Source: Halomonas sp. 25-S5
Lineage (GTDB): Bacteria > Pseudomonadota > Gammaproteobacteria > Pseudomonadales > Halomonadaceae
DNA length: 64,000 nucleotides
Reading direction: 5' to 3'
Assembly: GCF_029889845.1 (NCBI RefSeq)
Contig: NZ_JARANV010000016.1
Location: 1 to 64,000, forward strand
Each line of letters begins with the position of its first letter. The first letter of the stretch is position 1. The notes under the pieces are model-generated. The model was given only the letters and a program-made list of their open reading frames with translations, did not search any database and was not told where the DNA came from. Positions 37,681 through 48,714 of the stretch are shown here, in pieces. A program made the translations under genes and the position numbers.

Positions 37681-38414
37681 TGGCAACCCCCCATATCAAC
37701 GCCGAACGCGGCGACTTCGCCGATACCGTGCTGATGCCCGGCGACCCGCTGCGCGCCCGCTACATCGCCGAGACCTTCCTGGACGAGGTCCGCCAGGTCA
37801 ACACGGTGCGCAGCATGGCCGGCTATACCGGGCGCTACAGGGGCCGGCCGATCTCGGTGATGGGCCATGGCATGGGCATCCCCTCGGTCTCCATCTACGC
37901 CAAGGAGCTGATCACCGAGTACGATGTCAGCACGCTGATCCGCGTCGGCTCCTGCGGCGCGGTGCGCGATGACGTGGCGGTACGCGACGTGGTGATCGGC
38001 CTGGGCGCCTGCACCGACTCGGGGGTCAACCGCACCCGGTTCGGCGGCATGGACTTCGCCGCCACCGCCGACTTCGCCCTGACGCGCGCCCTGGCCGACG
38101 CCGCCCAAGGCCTCGGCGTGGCGACGAAGGTCGGCAACCTCTTCTCGGCGGATCTCTTCTACGACCCTCGCCCCGAGACCGCCGCGCTACTCAGGCGCTA
38201 CGGCATCGTCGGCGTGGAGATGGAGGCCGCCGGCCTCTACGGCGTCGCCGCCGAGTTCGGCGCCCGGGCCGCCACCGTCTGCACCGTCTCGGACCATATC
38301 CTCAGGGGCGATTCGCTCTCCAGCGCCGAGCGCCAGAGCACCTTCGACGAGATGATGGAGATCGCCCTGGAGAGCGTACTGCGCGACGACGCGGCCCGGG
38401 AGGACGAGGCATGA
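37680..38414 (+). CDS. deoD: Purine nucleoside phosphorylase, DeoD type
   Basis: A 244-residue hexameric-type phosphorylase. Key blocks are [18 protein letters not shown] (phosphate binding), IRVGSCGAV, and [20 protein letters not shown]; the catalytic aspartate follows in TVSDHIL. It cleaves purine (deoxy)nucleosides. The ATG overlaps the deoB stop; the 3' end overlaps cdd by four bases. Confidence 0.95.
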   Translation: MATPHINAERGDFADTVLMPGDPLRARYIAETFLDEVRQVNTVRSMAGYTGRYRGRPISVMGHGMGIPSVSIYAKELITEYDVSTLIRVGSCGAVRDDVAVRDVVIGLGACTDSGVNRTRFGGMDFAATADFALTRALADAAQGLGVATKVGNLFSADLFYDPRPETAALLRRYGIVGVEMEAAGLYGVAAEFGARAATVCTVSDHILRGDSLSSAERQSTFDEMMEIALESVLRDDAAREDEA

Positions 38415-38848
38415 GCGAGCCCATGACGCCTGACGCCATTCCACAGGAGATCGTCGCGGCACTGATCGCAGTGCGCGAGAGCGCCTATGCGCCCTATTCG
38501 CGCCATCCGGTCGGCGCGCTGGTGATCGGCGAGAGCGGGAGGCGCTATGCCGGCGCCAACGTGGAGGTGGCCCACTACAAGGGGATCTGCGCCGAGGCCT
38601 CGGCCATTGCCGCCCTGGCCAGCGCCGGCGAGCGTCAGCTGCGCGAGGTCTGGGTGATCGGGCCCGGCCGGCACCTCTGCACGCCCTGCGGCGATTGCCG
38701 CCAGCGCATCCGCGAGTTTGCCACCCCCGAGACCCGCATCCGGGTGGTGGACGCCGAGGGCCGGCTGCTCAAGGAGTACGACATGGAAGCGCTGCTGCCG
38801 GACTCCTTCGGGCCCGAGAACCTGAGCCACGAGGCCCTGCACGATTAG
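38411..38848 (+). CDS. cdd: Cytidine deaminase
   Basis: A 145-residue zinc enzyme of the short homotetrameric type. Zinc ligands are in [10 protein letters not shown] and TPCGDCRQ; the catalytic glutamate is in the first. It deaminates cytidine and deoxycytidine to the uridine forms so that they can be split by phosphorylases. It is the last gene of the nucleoside operon. A CACGACT/AGTCGTG hairpin at 38872-38887 lies just past the stop. Confidence 0.94.
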   Translation: MSEPMTPDAIPQEIVAALIAVRESAYAPYSRHPVGALVIGESGRRYAGANVEVAHYKGICAEASAIAALASAGERQLREVWVIGPGRHLCTPCGDCRQRIREFATPETRIRVVDAEGRLLKEYDMEALLPDSFGPENLSHEALHD

Positions 38849-38870
38849 TTCACAGGCCCCGGTTTGGCGG

Positions 38871-39710
38871 TCACGACTGTAGTCGTGCGACGGTCTCCTC
38901 GGTACTCCACAGGGCATTGGCCATATAGCGGAAGTTAGTCAGGGCGGCGAGGTAGCCGTCACCTTCTGGAAGCTTGGCGGCAGCCGTGGCATCGCGCACC
39001 ACCACCACCTCGAAGCCTTGTTCCAGAAGCTCGCGCATGTGGGCCTCGACACACAGGTTGGCTGACATGCCGGCCAGGATGACCTGGTCGACGCGCTGTT
39101 TCCTCAGCTGCAGCACCAGGTCGTTCTGCTCGGGACCGTAGATCTTGTGGGGGGAGGTGATGATGGTCTTGCCATCCTCGATGAACTCGCGGTACTCGGG
39201 CATGAAGTCCGCTCCGCTGTCGCGCTCGAGTGCCGCCAGGGTATCGGGGCGATCGAACATGCCGATGTTGTGCATCAGCTTCTCCAGCGGGCCATTGAAC
39301 TGCCAGCGGTGGTCATGCGGGTAGTAGTAGTGGGGTGAGACGGCCACGGTGATGCCGCGCTGCTTGGCAGCGGCAAACAGGCGTCGAATGTTCTCGACGG
39401 TCCCGTGTTCCCGGACGCTCTCGCCGACCACTTCCCAGGTGACGCCGTCAGGGCTCAGGAAGTCGATCTGTGGATCGGTCACCACCAGTGCGGCTCGCGC
39501 AAGGTCGAGCTCGAAGCCGGCAGCCGGCAGGGCGGCCTTCTCGGGCGGAGCGTAGGGATCGCCGGCATGCGCTTCGGCAGCGCTGGGCAGGCCACCCAGG
39601 GTGGCGGCAGTGATGCCCGCCAGCCCGCCGGCGAGCAGGCGACGGCGGTCCTTGTCGACGACGTGGAAGGTCGGCTCGGTGGCCGCGGAATGAGCCTTGT
39701 GATCGCACAT
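38871..39710 (-). CDS. Exported isochorismatase-fold cysteine hydrolase
   Basis: A 279-residue protein. The N-terminus has an RR motif before a hydrophobic stretch (DKDRRRLLAGGLAGITAATLGGLPSAAEAHA), a probable Tat signal. The hydrolase domain shows the triad residues: D in VVTDPQIDFLSP, K in SPHKIYGPEQ, and C in GMSANLCVEAHMREL. Relatives include nicotinamidases, N-carbamoylsarcosine amidases and biurets; the substrate cannot be assigned. It is divergent from an AraC regulator about 106 bases away, which likely controls it. Tat export of a family that is normally cytoplasmic is unusual. Confidence 0.82.
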   Translation of the reverse strand: MCDHKAHSAATEPTFHVVDKDRRRLLAGGLAGITAATLGGLPSAAEAHAGDPYAPPEKAALPAAGFELDLARAALVVTDPQIDFLSPDGVTWEVVGESVREHGTVENIRRLFAAAKQRGITVAVSPHYYYPHDHRWQFNGPLEKLMHNIGMFDRPDTLAALERDSGADFMPEYREFIEDGKTIITSPHKIYGPEQNDLVLQLRKQRVDQVILAGMSANLCVEAHMRELLEQGFEVVVVRDATAAAKLPEGDGYLAALTNFRYMANALWSTEETVARLQS

Positions 39711-39816
39711 GGTGTATTCCTCTCAGGCGTGGACGGTACGATGTCAGGCTAGCGCCATGCCGGTGCGATATTGTTCGCAAAGGGTGCCATTTCATCCGTT
39801 TCCATCCGGAGCCTGC

Positions 39817-40725
39817 ATGCTCGACCAGCTGCTCAAGCGCATGACCATCGAGGTGAGATCCTTCGCCGTCTGCGAGGTGCGTCGCGGCTGGCCGCTGGAG
39901 ACGCCCCCGCTGGGAAGCGTCTCGCTGCATTACGTGCTGCGTGGGGAAGGCTGCCTGCGCGACAGCTCCCATCGGTCGTTGCCGCTGGCGCCGGGCAGCC
40001 TGGTGATCTGTCCGCCGCACCAGCGATTGACCGTCAGTGAAACGGCCGGTGACCCCTTCCAGCTGCCTCACTGCGAGCCCGCCAGTGGCACCCTTGAGTG
40101 GCTGCGCAGCCAGCGTGACGACCGGCTGCCCGGGGTATTGATCCTCTGCGGGATGCTCGATGTCGGGACGCCCGAGCTGGCTGGCTCACCATTCGACCGG
40201 CTGCAGGCGCCGGTACGGATCGCCTCGGGGAACACGGCCATCTCGCCACTGTTCGAATCGCTGTTCGAGGAACTGTCCACCCAGGCGTTGGGCAGCCAGG
40301 CGATGATCGACGCGCTGATGAAGCAGTGCCTGGTGCTACTACTTCGGGAGCTCGAGGCCGGCACGACGCATCCCGCCTGGCTGCTGGCGCTGCAGGACCC
40401 GGCACTGGGGGCGGCCGTCTCGGCAATGACCGAGGACCTCGGGCGTCGCATCGGCATCGAGGGGTTGGCAGCACTCAGCCACATGAGTCGTACGACCTTC
40501 ATCGCCCGCTTCAAGAAGGCCTACGGGGAGCCGCCCCAGCGCTTCCTCGCCGAGCGGCGCCTGCGCCTGGCACGTGACCTGCTGGTTAACTCATCACTTC
40601 CGGTCAAGCAGGTGGCCCTGCGCTGTGCCTACCGAAGCCGGAGCCAGTTCAGCGCCGCCTACAAGTCGCGCTTCGGGCAAGACCCCGAGCACTACCGGCG
40701 CGAGCAACGTGACGATACCCGCTGA
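39817..40725 (+). CDS. AraC-family transcriptional regulator
   Basis: A 302-residue activator. The N-terminal cupin-like domain (CEVRRGWPLETPPLGSVSLHYVLRGEG) matches the AraC_binding cupin-6 type. The C-terminal double helix-turn-helix reads GIEGLAALSHMSRTTFIARFKKAYGEPPQRFLAERRLRLARDLL and then VKQVALRCAYRSRSQFSAAYKSRFGQDPEHYR. CCGGAGCCTGC precedes ATG. Position suggests it regulates the divergent exported hydrolase; the inducer is unknown. Confidence 0.88.
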   Translation: MLDQLLKRMTIEVRSFAVCEVRRGWPLETPPLGSVSLHYVLRGEGCLRDSSHRSLPLAPGSLVICPPHQRLTVSETAGDPFQLPHCEPASGTLEWLRSQRDDRLPGVLILCGMLDVGTPELAGSPFDRLQAPVRIASGNTAISPLFESLFEELSTQALGSQAMIDALMKQCLVLLLRELEAGTTHPAWLLALQDPALGAAVSAMTEDLGRRIGIEGLAALSHMSRTTFIARFKKAYGEPPQRFLAERRLRLARDLLVNSSLPVKQVALRCAYRSRSQFSAAYKSRFGQDPEHYRREQRDDTR

Positions 40726-40933
40726 GTCGCCGGTTGCCGGCTACTTCCCGGGGCGGCTCGTCGTCAAGATGCAGCCAGCGGGCCAGGCGGGAGTGTCGCC
40801 GTCGGCTCAGGTACCAGGGCAGCAGTGTCATCACGGCGAGTATGACCACAGCGGCCGCGATCGAAAGCAGCGGATTGGTCGGCAGTCTGACGTGCAGGGC
40901 ATCCCGCCCGCTTGGAGGGCTTCCGGGCGAAAT
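40726..40933 (-). other. Gap with a possible membrane-protein fragment
   Basis: The minus strand between the ATPase gene and the AraC gene has an open frame without a good start codon. It reads LPTNPLLSIAAAVVILAVMTL, one clear transmembrane helix, then a basic stretch (YLSRRRHSRLARWLHLDDEPP). It runs into the AraC gene antisense before stopping at 40649. This may be a decayed small membrane protein or chance; no family is recognised. Confidence 0.3.
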
Positions 40934-40947
40934 CTAGGACCATGCCT

Positions 40948-43392
40948 TCATGGCGTATCCGAGCGCACGCTGGCCACGGCATCGAACAGCAATGATGGTC
41001 GCTGCCACAGGGAATTGACGAAGATGGCGGTCACACTAGCGGCCATGGCCACCATGGCCCACACCGGGTAGATCAGGCCGGTGGACGCCAGGGGGATACC
41101 GATGCCGTTGAACAGAAACGCCAGCGCGACGTTCTGCAGCATCTTGCGATACCCCCAGTGGCTGATCCGCCAGGCGGTCACCACGCTGCTCACCCGTGCG
41201 TTGAGGATGATGATATCGGCGGCGTCGATGGCGATATCGGTGCCGCTGCCCATGGCGATGCCCACGTCGGCCTGCATCAGCGCCGGGGCGTCGTTGATGC
41301 CGTCACCGACCATGGCCACCCGCCCTCCGTGCTGCATCTCCCGCAGCACGTCGGCCTTTTGCTCGGGCAGTACGCCGGCATGGACGGTGTCGATGCCCAC
41401 CAGGCCGGCGATATGCCGGGCGGTGCGTTCGTTGTCGCCGGTCAGCAACGCAGTATCGATGCCCAGGGATTGGAGCCGGTGCACGGTCTCCGCGGCATCG
41501 GCCCGCAGGCCGTCGCCCAGGGCGATAGCGCCGAGTAGCTGTTCGCCACGGGCGATGACGATGACCGTCTGGCCCTGATGCTCGGCGCTTTCGATGCCAT
41601 TTCTCACCGGTGCCAGATCGATGCCCTGTTCGGCGAGAAAGGCTGGACTGCCGACCGACACCGGTTCGTCGTCCACCCGGGCGGTGACGCCTCGGCCGGA
41701 GTGTGCCTGGAACTCGGCGACATCGGGGATTGCCAGGTCCCGTGACAGAGCCGCTTCGACCACGGCACGGCCCAGGGGATGCTCCGAGGCGGACTCGACC
41801 GCGGCAGCCAGCGACAGCAGCGTGCCTTCATCGCCATCGACACTGATGACCTCGCGTACCGCGGGACGGCCTTCGGTGAGAGTGCCAGTCTTGTCGAACA
41901 CCACGGTGGTGACGCGCCGCAGGGCCTGAAAGGACTCACCGGTGCGCATCAGCACCCCCTGATCGGCCGCCTCGCCGGCGCCCCGCACGATAGAGAGCGG
42001 GGCGGAGATGCCCACCGCGCAGGGATAGCCCATCACCAACACGGTCAGAGCGGCAAACACGGCCCGTTCCAGATCGGGCTCGGCTCCCCACAGCAGTGGC
42101 GCACTCATCCAGAACACGAAGGCCAGCGCGGAGACGACCAGCACCGTAGGGGTATAGACCCGCAGCACCCGGTCCACCAGATGCAACAGGCCCGGTTTGA
42201 GCGCCCGGGCATCCTCCAGACTGCGGACCACCTGGTGCAGAAAGCTCGACTCGCCGGTGGCCGTCACCCGCACCACCAGCGTGCCGCTGCCATTGATGGC
42301 GCCGCCGACCACCGAATCGCCTACTCCTTTCTCAATCGGCAGGGGTTCACCGGTGACCAGGGACTGATCCACGGCCGAGTCGCCCTCGGTGACCTCGCCG
42401 TCCACCGGGATACGCTCGCCGGGGCGAATACGCACCCGCATACCGGTTTCCACCTGCGCCACCGGCAGGTCCCGTTCGCCGCCCTCGTCGAGAACGTGGG
42501 CAGTCTCCGGCTGCAGATCCAACAGGCGGCGGACCGACTGGGAGCTGCGGGTCTTGACGATCAGCGAGAGCCACTCGGAGAAGAGATGATAGGTCAGCAC
42601 CATGACCGAGACGGCGAAGAAGGCGGCGGTGGGGTAGCCGTCGGGCCGCAGCACCAGGCCGATGCCACCGCCGACCAGGCCCGCGAAGGCACCGATTTCC
42701 ACGAGTACGTGTTGGTTGAGAATGCCACGGCGCAGCGCCTGATAGGCCATGACCAGCATCTGCCGGGCGATACCGAACACCATGGCGAGCGCCAGGACCG
42801 CGACCAGGAGCGCCTCGTGGCCCGCCAACAGGCTTCCGGCGCGTAGCCCGAACAGGACCAACCCACCCAGGGCCAACAGGGCGCTACCGCTCAAGGCGGC
42901 TCGGGTGCCCTGGCCGCGAAGCACGGCATAGCCGAAGATCACCAGGCTGACGTAGACCAAGGTGGAGAGCCCCAGGGTCCAGGGCGAGGTGGGATCGACG
43001 ATCAGCCCCACTGCCGCCAGGCTGGCGCCCAGCGCCACCAGGAAGCGGTTGCGCTCACGAGCCAACTCGCGCTCCTGGTTGGCGTAGGGTTCGATCTTGC
43101 GAGGATCGCTGAGGGTGTAGCCAATGGCCTGCAGGGTGCCCATCAGCGTCTCGGCGCTAGTCTCGCGCGTGTCGTATTCCACCAGGGCCTGTTCGTGGGT
43201 GAGACTGACAGCCACGCGGCGTACGCCCGGCTTCTGTCCCAGGGCGCGCTCGATGGTCCCGGTGCACAGCGAGCAGTGCAGCCCGCCGATATGCGCCCGC
43301 ACCCGCTGGATCTCCGGCTCCCCGGTGGCTTCCAGGCTCCATGGGTGGAGGCCTTCCTCCGGTGCGGCTGCGGCTGTCGCTTTCGTATTCAT
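40948..43392 (-). CDS. Heavy-metal P1B-type ATPase
   Basis: An 814-residue metal pump. It has an N-terminal HMA domain with GLHCSLC (C40, C43), eight predicted helices, the phosphatase [10 protein letters not shown], the phosphorylated D in [12 protein letters not shown], and [10 protein letters not shown]. The helix-6 metal motif reads GYPCAVGIS, so the usual CPC of Cu pumps is YPC. The final helices carry [16 protein letters not shown] and [16 protein letters not shown], as in CopA-like pumps. It likely expels Cu(I), Ag(I) or another soft metal. [14 protein letters not shown] is chosen as start because AAGGGGACAGGCC precedes it. A MerR-type promoter lies directly upstream. Confidence 0.88.
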   Translation of the reverse strand: MNTKATAAAAPEEGLHPWSLEATGEPEIQRVRAHIGGLHCSLCTGTIERALGQKPGVRRVAVSLTHEQALVEYDTRETSAETLMGTLQAIGYTLSDPRKIEPYANQERELARERNRFLVALGASLAAVGLIVDPTSPWTLGLSTLVYVSLVIFGYAVLRGQGTRAALSGSALLALGGLVLFGLRAGSLLAGHEALLVAVLALAMVFGIARQMLVMAYQALRRGILNQHVLVEIGAFAGLVGGGIGLVLRPDGYPTAAFFAVSVMVLTYHLFSEWLSLIVKTRSSQSVRRLLDLQPETAHVLDEGGERDLPVAQVETGMRVRIRPGERIPVDGEVTEGDSAVDQSLVTGEPLPIEKGVGDSVVGGAINGSGTLVVRVTATGESSFLHQVVRSLEDARALKPGLLHLVDRVLRVYTPTVLVVSALAFVFWMSAPLLWGAEPDLERAVFAALTVLVMGYPCAVGISAPLSIVRGAGEAADQGVLMRTGESFQALRRVTTVVFDKTGTLTEGRPAVREVISVDGDEGTLLSLAAAVESASEHPLGRAVVEAALSRDLAIPDVAEFQAHSGRGVTARVDDEPVSVGSPAFLAEQGIDLAPVRNGIESAEHQGQTVIVIARGEQLLGAIALGDGLRADAAETVHRLQSLGIDTALLTGDNERTARHIAGLVGIDTVHAGVLPEQKADVLREMQHGGRVAMVGDGINDAPALMQADVGIAMGSGTDIAIDAADIIILNARVSSVVTAWRISHWGYRKMLQNVALAFLFNGIGIPLASTGLIYPVWAMVAMAASVTAIFVNSLWQRPSLLFDAVASVRSDTP

Positions 43393-43438
43393 GGCCTGTC
43401 CCCTTGATGTAAATGGGCTCATGCGTCGAGGATAGGGG

Positions 43439-43454
43439 CCGTACATTGCTACGG
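43439..43454 (-). promoter_or_regulatory. MerR-type operator of the P-type ATPase gene
   Basis: Dyad CCGTA-CATTGC-TACGG (plus strand). On the minus strand it fills a 20-base spacer between TTGACC and TATCCT, the lengthened spacing that MerR-family activators untwist. Confidence 0.75.
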
Positions 43455-43522
43455 GGTCAAGCGTCGGCGAGGATCAAGGCAGGATGGTATGAAGGTCTAG
43501 AAGAGGGGAGCCGGTCATGCCT

Positions 43523-44179
43523 TCACGTCGAGGAGAAGGCCAGCCACAGTGTCCAGGCTCCCAGCCCCACCAGTACGGCACCCGTCCAGCGCGGCATGCG
43601 GCCGGCGAGTCGTGCGATGGCCTCGAGCCAACGCCGGCCACGGGCGGTATAGACAGCCAGCACCAGGGGGCTGGAGAGTGTCAGACCGAACACCAGAAGC
43701 GTGACGGCGCCGAAGATGATGCCCCCACCGGCCGCGGCTCGTGCGGCCGTATCACCAAGCAGCACCGCCAGCAGAGGGGCGGCACAGGCCGGCACATTCA
43801 AGCCGAACAGCACGCCCAGCCCCAGGCTGCCCGGGGTGCCGGAGAGGTGTGGCAGTAGGCGGTTCACGCGGGCCAGGAGCCAGGGCGCGCCTCCACCGAG
43901 GTACAACAGTCCCACGCCCGCATAGAGGCTCCCCAGCAGGGCCCAGATAGCGTGCTGAAGCCCCGTGAAAACGCTGCCGATCAGTGCCGCGAGCACCCCG
44001 AGCCCGGCCATCAGCACGGCCCGGGTCAAGGTGAACAGCAGCGTCTGGACGGCCCGCATCCGGCGAGGCAGCCGTTCGAGATGGCGGATAAACAGCAGGT
44101 GGCTACCGACCGAACAGGGCTCGACGAAGCCCAGCAACCCGAGTCCGGCGGCCAGCGGCAAGGCCGTTGAAAACTCCAA
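43523..44179 (-). CDS. CcdA/DsbD-like membrane protein
   Basis: A 218-residue protein with six predicted helices. Two cysteines sit in helix-breaking Pro contexts, FVEPCSVGSH near residue 22 and NVPACAAPLL near residue 130, the pair that carries electrons across the membrane in CcdA/DsbD proteins. It starts four bases after the MerR-HMA stop, so the two form an operon. A role in delivering reductant to periplasmic metal-binding thiols, or in metal handling itself, is suggested by context only. No thioredoxin-fold partner is next to it. Confidence 0.78.
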   Translation of the reverse strand: MEFSTALPLAAGLGLLGFVEPCSVGSHLLFIRHLERLPRRMRAVQTLLFTLTRAVLMAGLGVLAALIGSVFTGLQHAIWALLGSLYAGVGLLYLGGGAPWLLARVNRLLPHLSGTPGSLGLGVLFGLNVPACAAPLLAVLLGDTAARAAAGGGIIFGAVTLLVFGLTLSSPLVLAVYTARGRRWLEAIARLAGRMPRWTGAVLVGLGAWTLWLAFSST

Positions 44180-44183
44180 GACG

Positions 44184-44852
44184 CTAGTCTGCCTCTGTCA
44201 CCAGGCTTGCCGAATACCCGGCATCCTGTACCGTCTCGGCGAGCCGCTCAGCGGAAATCTGACTGGTGTCGACAGCCACCTTGGCCTCGCCGTTCTCATG
44301 AGAGACCGAGCACCCCTTGACGCCCGGCTGCTGTTCGAGAACATGGCGGACAATCTCTGCACAGCCGTTGCAGTGCATGCCCTTGATCGTGAGTCTTACG
44401 GTTTGCATGTCAGGCTCCTTTCGCTTGGCTGTCTCGTCGTTTGGCCCCGTGTCATGCTCCAGGGCGTCGATGATGGAGCAGCACCGCAATGGCCCTTCTC
44501 CGGGGCAACGGTCGAGCAGCGTCATCAGCCCTCGGCGGATATGCTGGAGCCGCTCGATCTTACGATCCACATCCTGGAGTTTGGCGGTGGCGCGCTGCCA
44601 AACCTCTCTGGCATCGGTATCGTGGTCGGTACGCAGCGAGAGCAGCTCGGCGATCTCGCGTAGGGAGAACCCGAGCTCCTGGGCGCGGCGAATGAACTGC
44701 ACTCGCTGCACCGTCTCATCCGAATAGACGCGATATCCTCCACCCCACGGACGAGCTGGCTGTTCGATGAGCCTACGTCGCTCATAGAACCGGATCGTCT
44801 CGACCCCGACGCCCACTGCTTCGGCCACTTTGCCGATGGTCATGTCACTCAT
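44184..44852 (-). CDS. MerR-family regulator fused to an HMA metal-binding domain
   Basis: A 222-residue protein. Residues 1-72 form the MerR helix-turn-helix and wing (MTIGKVAEAVGVGVETIRFYERR), and 80-115 the dimer helix. A metal loop C116-x7-C124 (CPGEGPLRCC) follows with CueR-like spacing; the first cysteine of Hg/Zn/Cd sensors (near residue 80) is absent. Residues 149-222 are a complete HMA domain with GMHCNGC (C161, C164). AAAGGAG lies six bases before M149, so a free 74-residue HMA protein may also be made. GAGGGCTGCC supports the start at 44852. It precedes the CcdA-like gene and has its own MerR-type promoter. A Cu(I)/Ag(I)-type signal is inferred. Confidence 0.85.
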   Translation of the reverse strand: MSDMTIGKVAEAVGVGVETIRFYERRRLIEQPARPWGGGYRVYSDETVQRVQFIRRAQELGFSLREIAELLSLRTDHDTDAREVWQRATAKLQDVDRKIERLQHIRRGLMTLLDRCPGEGPLRCCSIIDALEHDTGPNDETAKRKEPDMQTVRLTIKGMHCNGCAEIVRHVLEQQPGVKGCSVSHENGEAKVAVDTSQISAERLAETVQDAGYSASLVTEAD

Positions 44853-44889
44853 GGCAGCCCTCACGCAGTGTCCGAGAACAACTTACCGG

Positions 44890-44905
44890 CCGTACCATGG
44901 TACGG
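44890..44905 (-). promoter_or_regulatory. MerR-type operator of the MerR-HMA gene
   Basis: Perfect 16-bp palindrome CCGTACCATGGTACGG. On the minus strand it lies between TTGACC and TAAGTT with a spacer of about 20 bases. The regulator probably controls its own transcription. Confidence 0.78.
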
Positions 44906-44940
44906 GGTCAAGGGCGCAGTCATGTCGGCTACGCTGTCGC

Positions 44941-46633
<1,693 letters not shown>

Positions 46634-46678
46634 GCCGTCTCCCTTCCATATGCCATGTTGGTTGGGATAAGGTTACTT

Positions 46679-46694
46679 CCGTAGTCAACTACGG
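46679..46694 (-). promoter_or_regulatory. MerR operator of the mer operon
   Basis: Arms CCGTAGT/ACTACGG with a two-base spacer. On the minus strand it fills the 19-base spacer between TTGACT and TAACCT, the classic mer promoter geometry. It serves divergent merFA and merR. Confidence 0.9.
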
Positions 46695-46705
46695 AGTCAA
46701 GGCGC

Positions 46706-47125
46706 ATGCTGAACAAATTGGACATGTTGACCATTGGTGGCCTGGCGAAGGCAGCGGGCGTTCATGTGGAAACCATTCGCTATTACCAGCGGCGCGGCTT
46801 GTTGACGGAGCCCGAACGACCTCCGGGGGGCATTCGACGCTATGGCGCCGCCGATATCGACAGGCTGACGTTCGTGAAGACGGCACAGCAGCTGGGCTTC
46901 AGCCTCGACGAGGTCGGTAACCTGCTCCGGCTGGAAGATGGCACCCACTGCCAGGAAGCCAGCGAACTCGCCGAGCATAAGTTGCGGGACGTGCGTGAAA
47001 AGCTCGACAGGCTGCAGCAGATCGAGAAGGCCTTGAGTGACATGGTGGCCCGATGCCACGCCCAACAGGGCAAAGTCACCTGCCCGCTGATTGCGTCATT
47101 GCATGTAGGGATAGGGAAGGCCTGA
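46706..47125 (+). CDS. merR: Mercury-responsive regulator MerR
   Basis: A 139-residue regulator. Helix-turn-helix [24 protein letters not shown]; the three mercury ligands are present at C82 (DGTHCQEA), C117 (VARCHAQ) and C126 (KVTCPLIA), at the same positions as Tn501 MerR. It represses without and activates with Hg(II), acting on the divergent merFA promoter. The three ligands set it apart from the MerR-HMA protein in the same island. ATG at 46706 follows AAGGCGC. Confidence 0.93.
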   Translation: MLNKLDMLTIGGLAKAAGVHVETIRYYQRRGLLTEPERPPGGIRRYGAADIDRLTFVKTAQQLGFSLDEVGNLLRLEDGTHCQEASELAEHKLRDVREKLDRLQQIEKALSDMVARCHAQQGKVTCPLIASLHVGIGKA

Positions 47126-47224
47126 CACCGTCGATAAAGTGATCTGGGATTTTCTGTACAATCCCCCGATTGATTCATGAAGCGGGCTGACGGAGGAATG
47201 GATCCGGCCTCAATGTGCGGCGGC

Positions 47225-48709
47225 TCAGCCCCCCGACGTGGCCTCGTGCCCCGGCCCCTCCTCATGAACCAGCTCCACGTCGACGATCCGCGAGCGGCTC
47301 ATGACGATCTTCCAGCGCTGCAGCAGCGGCGCGCCGTCGCTCTCCACCTCGCGGATCACCAGGTTGATCAGGTGGCGCTTCTCCACCGGCTCGCGGACCA
47401 CCTGCCCCTTCTCCTCCAGCCGATAGACATGGTGGCTGCCCTTGTCCATCAGCCGCGCCAGCGACGAGAGGTCCAGGGTCAGGGTCTCGCGGGTGCGGTC
47501 ATAGCCGCTGAGGAAGCGGGTGGGCGACATGCGCGAGCTGGAGCGGTAATGCAGCACCACCTCCTCGCGCTGGGCCAGGTTGCGCTTGCGCACCCGACGG
47601 ATCTGCTCGTCGAGCCAGGCATAGCGCTGGTAGTCGAACCACTCGAGCTGGCGACCCAGGACGGCATTGCTGGTCGGGTCCAGGTACTGGCGCCGCCACT
47701 TGGGACGGCCCCGGCGCAGCCAGCGCCACAGGGTGATGCGCAGGTCGTCCTTGAACACTTCGCGCAGCGCATAGATCACCGCCAAGGTCAGCACGAACAG
47801 CGCGGTGAGATCGCCCAGGGCCGCCCGGGCCTGCAGCAGGCCCAGGGAGACGAACACCATCACGACCGCCGTGGCGAAGGCCTTCACCGCCTTCTGCTCG
47901 CCGCCGCCGAGCTCCTGGCTGCGCTGCTTGAGGGTCACCGGATACTCGATCAGCCGCCTCAGCAGGCGCATCTTGTTGGACATCCGGGTAGGGTCGCGGG
48001 TGACCCGCTCGGAGTTGTACTCCCGGGCCCGGCGATGCTCGACCTCGTCACGGCAGATCGCCAGCAAGCGCTCGCGGATCGCCCGGTAGCCGCTGCCCCG
48101 CGGCAGGTGGGCGACCAGCGCCAGCAAGTTCTGCTCGGTGAACCAGGAGAGGTAGTTGTCGATGTTGGCGTAGTAGCGGTGCAGGCTCTCGTCGTTGGGT
48201 TCCTGGCGGCGCAGCCGCCTGAGAATGCCCCGGGCCAGGTCGGCAGCCTCCTCGAGCTGGATACGCAGCCGGTCGGCCTCGTCATCGTCCTGCGCCGTGC
48301 TGTTCCGGGTGGGCGCCGGGTCCTTCGCGGGCTTGTCGTCACCGCGCTTCTCTGCCCTTCGTGCACGACGCGACAGCTCCAGCAGCGCCTGGGTGGAGCG
48401 CTCCAGGGCCACCACGTACTGGTAGGCATAGAGGCTCAGCCCCAGACGGTACTGGTCGGCGTCGAGCCGCTTGCCCGCCAGGCGGCTCATCACCAGCGGC
48501 AGCCGGTGGCGGTCGCTGTAGTAGGTGCGCTTGACGTGGATGGCGCCATGGTAGAACGCCTCCTCCGAGAGCACATGGGGGGTGAGGCCCAGCTCGGCGG
48601 GCACGAAGAGGAAGACATCCAGCCGGTGGGAGGTCTCCTCGCGGAGCAGGCGGGAGACCTTGAGGTGCAGGCCATCCAGGCGCTCGACCGTGATCTGGTG
48701 GGTCGCCAT
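47225..48709 (-). CDS. Uncharacterised membrane protein, 494 aa
   Basis: A 494-residue protein of no family I recognise. The N-terminal third is soluble and rich in RR/KR, including RRARRAEKRGDDKPAKDP. Two adjacent transmembrane helices lie at about residues 280-320 (FATAVVMVFVSLGLLQA and LTALFVLTLAVIYAL). A long C-terminal cytoplasmic region contains strongly conserved-looking blocks (RRQYLDPTSNAVLGRQLEWFDYQRYAWL). It starts five bases after the MscS stop and shares its operon, suggesting a link to membrane tension or stress. The pairing may be conserved in related marine gammaproteobacteria. Confidence 0.75.
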   Translation of the reverse strand: MATHQITVERLDGLHLKVSRLLREETSHRLDVFLFVPAELGLTPHVLSEEAFYHGAIHVKRTYYSDRHRLPLVMSRLAGKRLDADQYRLGLSLYAYQYVVALERSTQALLELSRRARRAEKRGDDKPAKDPAPTRNSTAQDDDEADRLRIQLEEAADLARGILRRLRRQEPNDESLHRYYANIDNYLSWFTEQNLLALVAHLPRGSGYRAIRERLLAICRDEVEHRRAREYNSERVTRDPTRMSNKMRLLRRLIEYPVTLKQRSQELGGGEQKAVKAFATAVVMVFVSLGLLQARAALGDLTALFVLTLAVIYALREVFKDDLRITLWRWLRRGRPKWRRQYLDPTSNAVLGRQLEWFDYQRYAWLDEQIRRVRKRNLAQREEVVLHYRSSSRMSPTRFLSGYDRTRETLTLDLSSLARLMDKGSHHVYRLEEKGQVVREPVEKRHLINLVIREVESDGAPLLQRWKIVMSRSRIVDVELVHEEGPGHEATSGG

Positions 48710-48714
48710 CCGGA

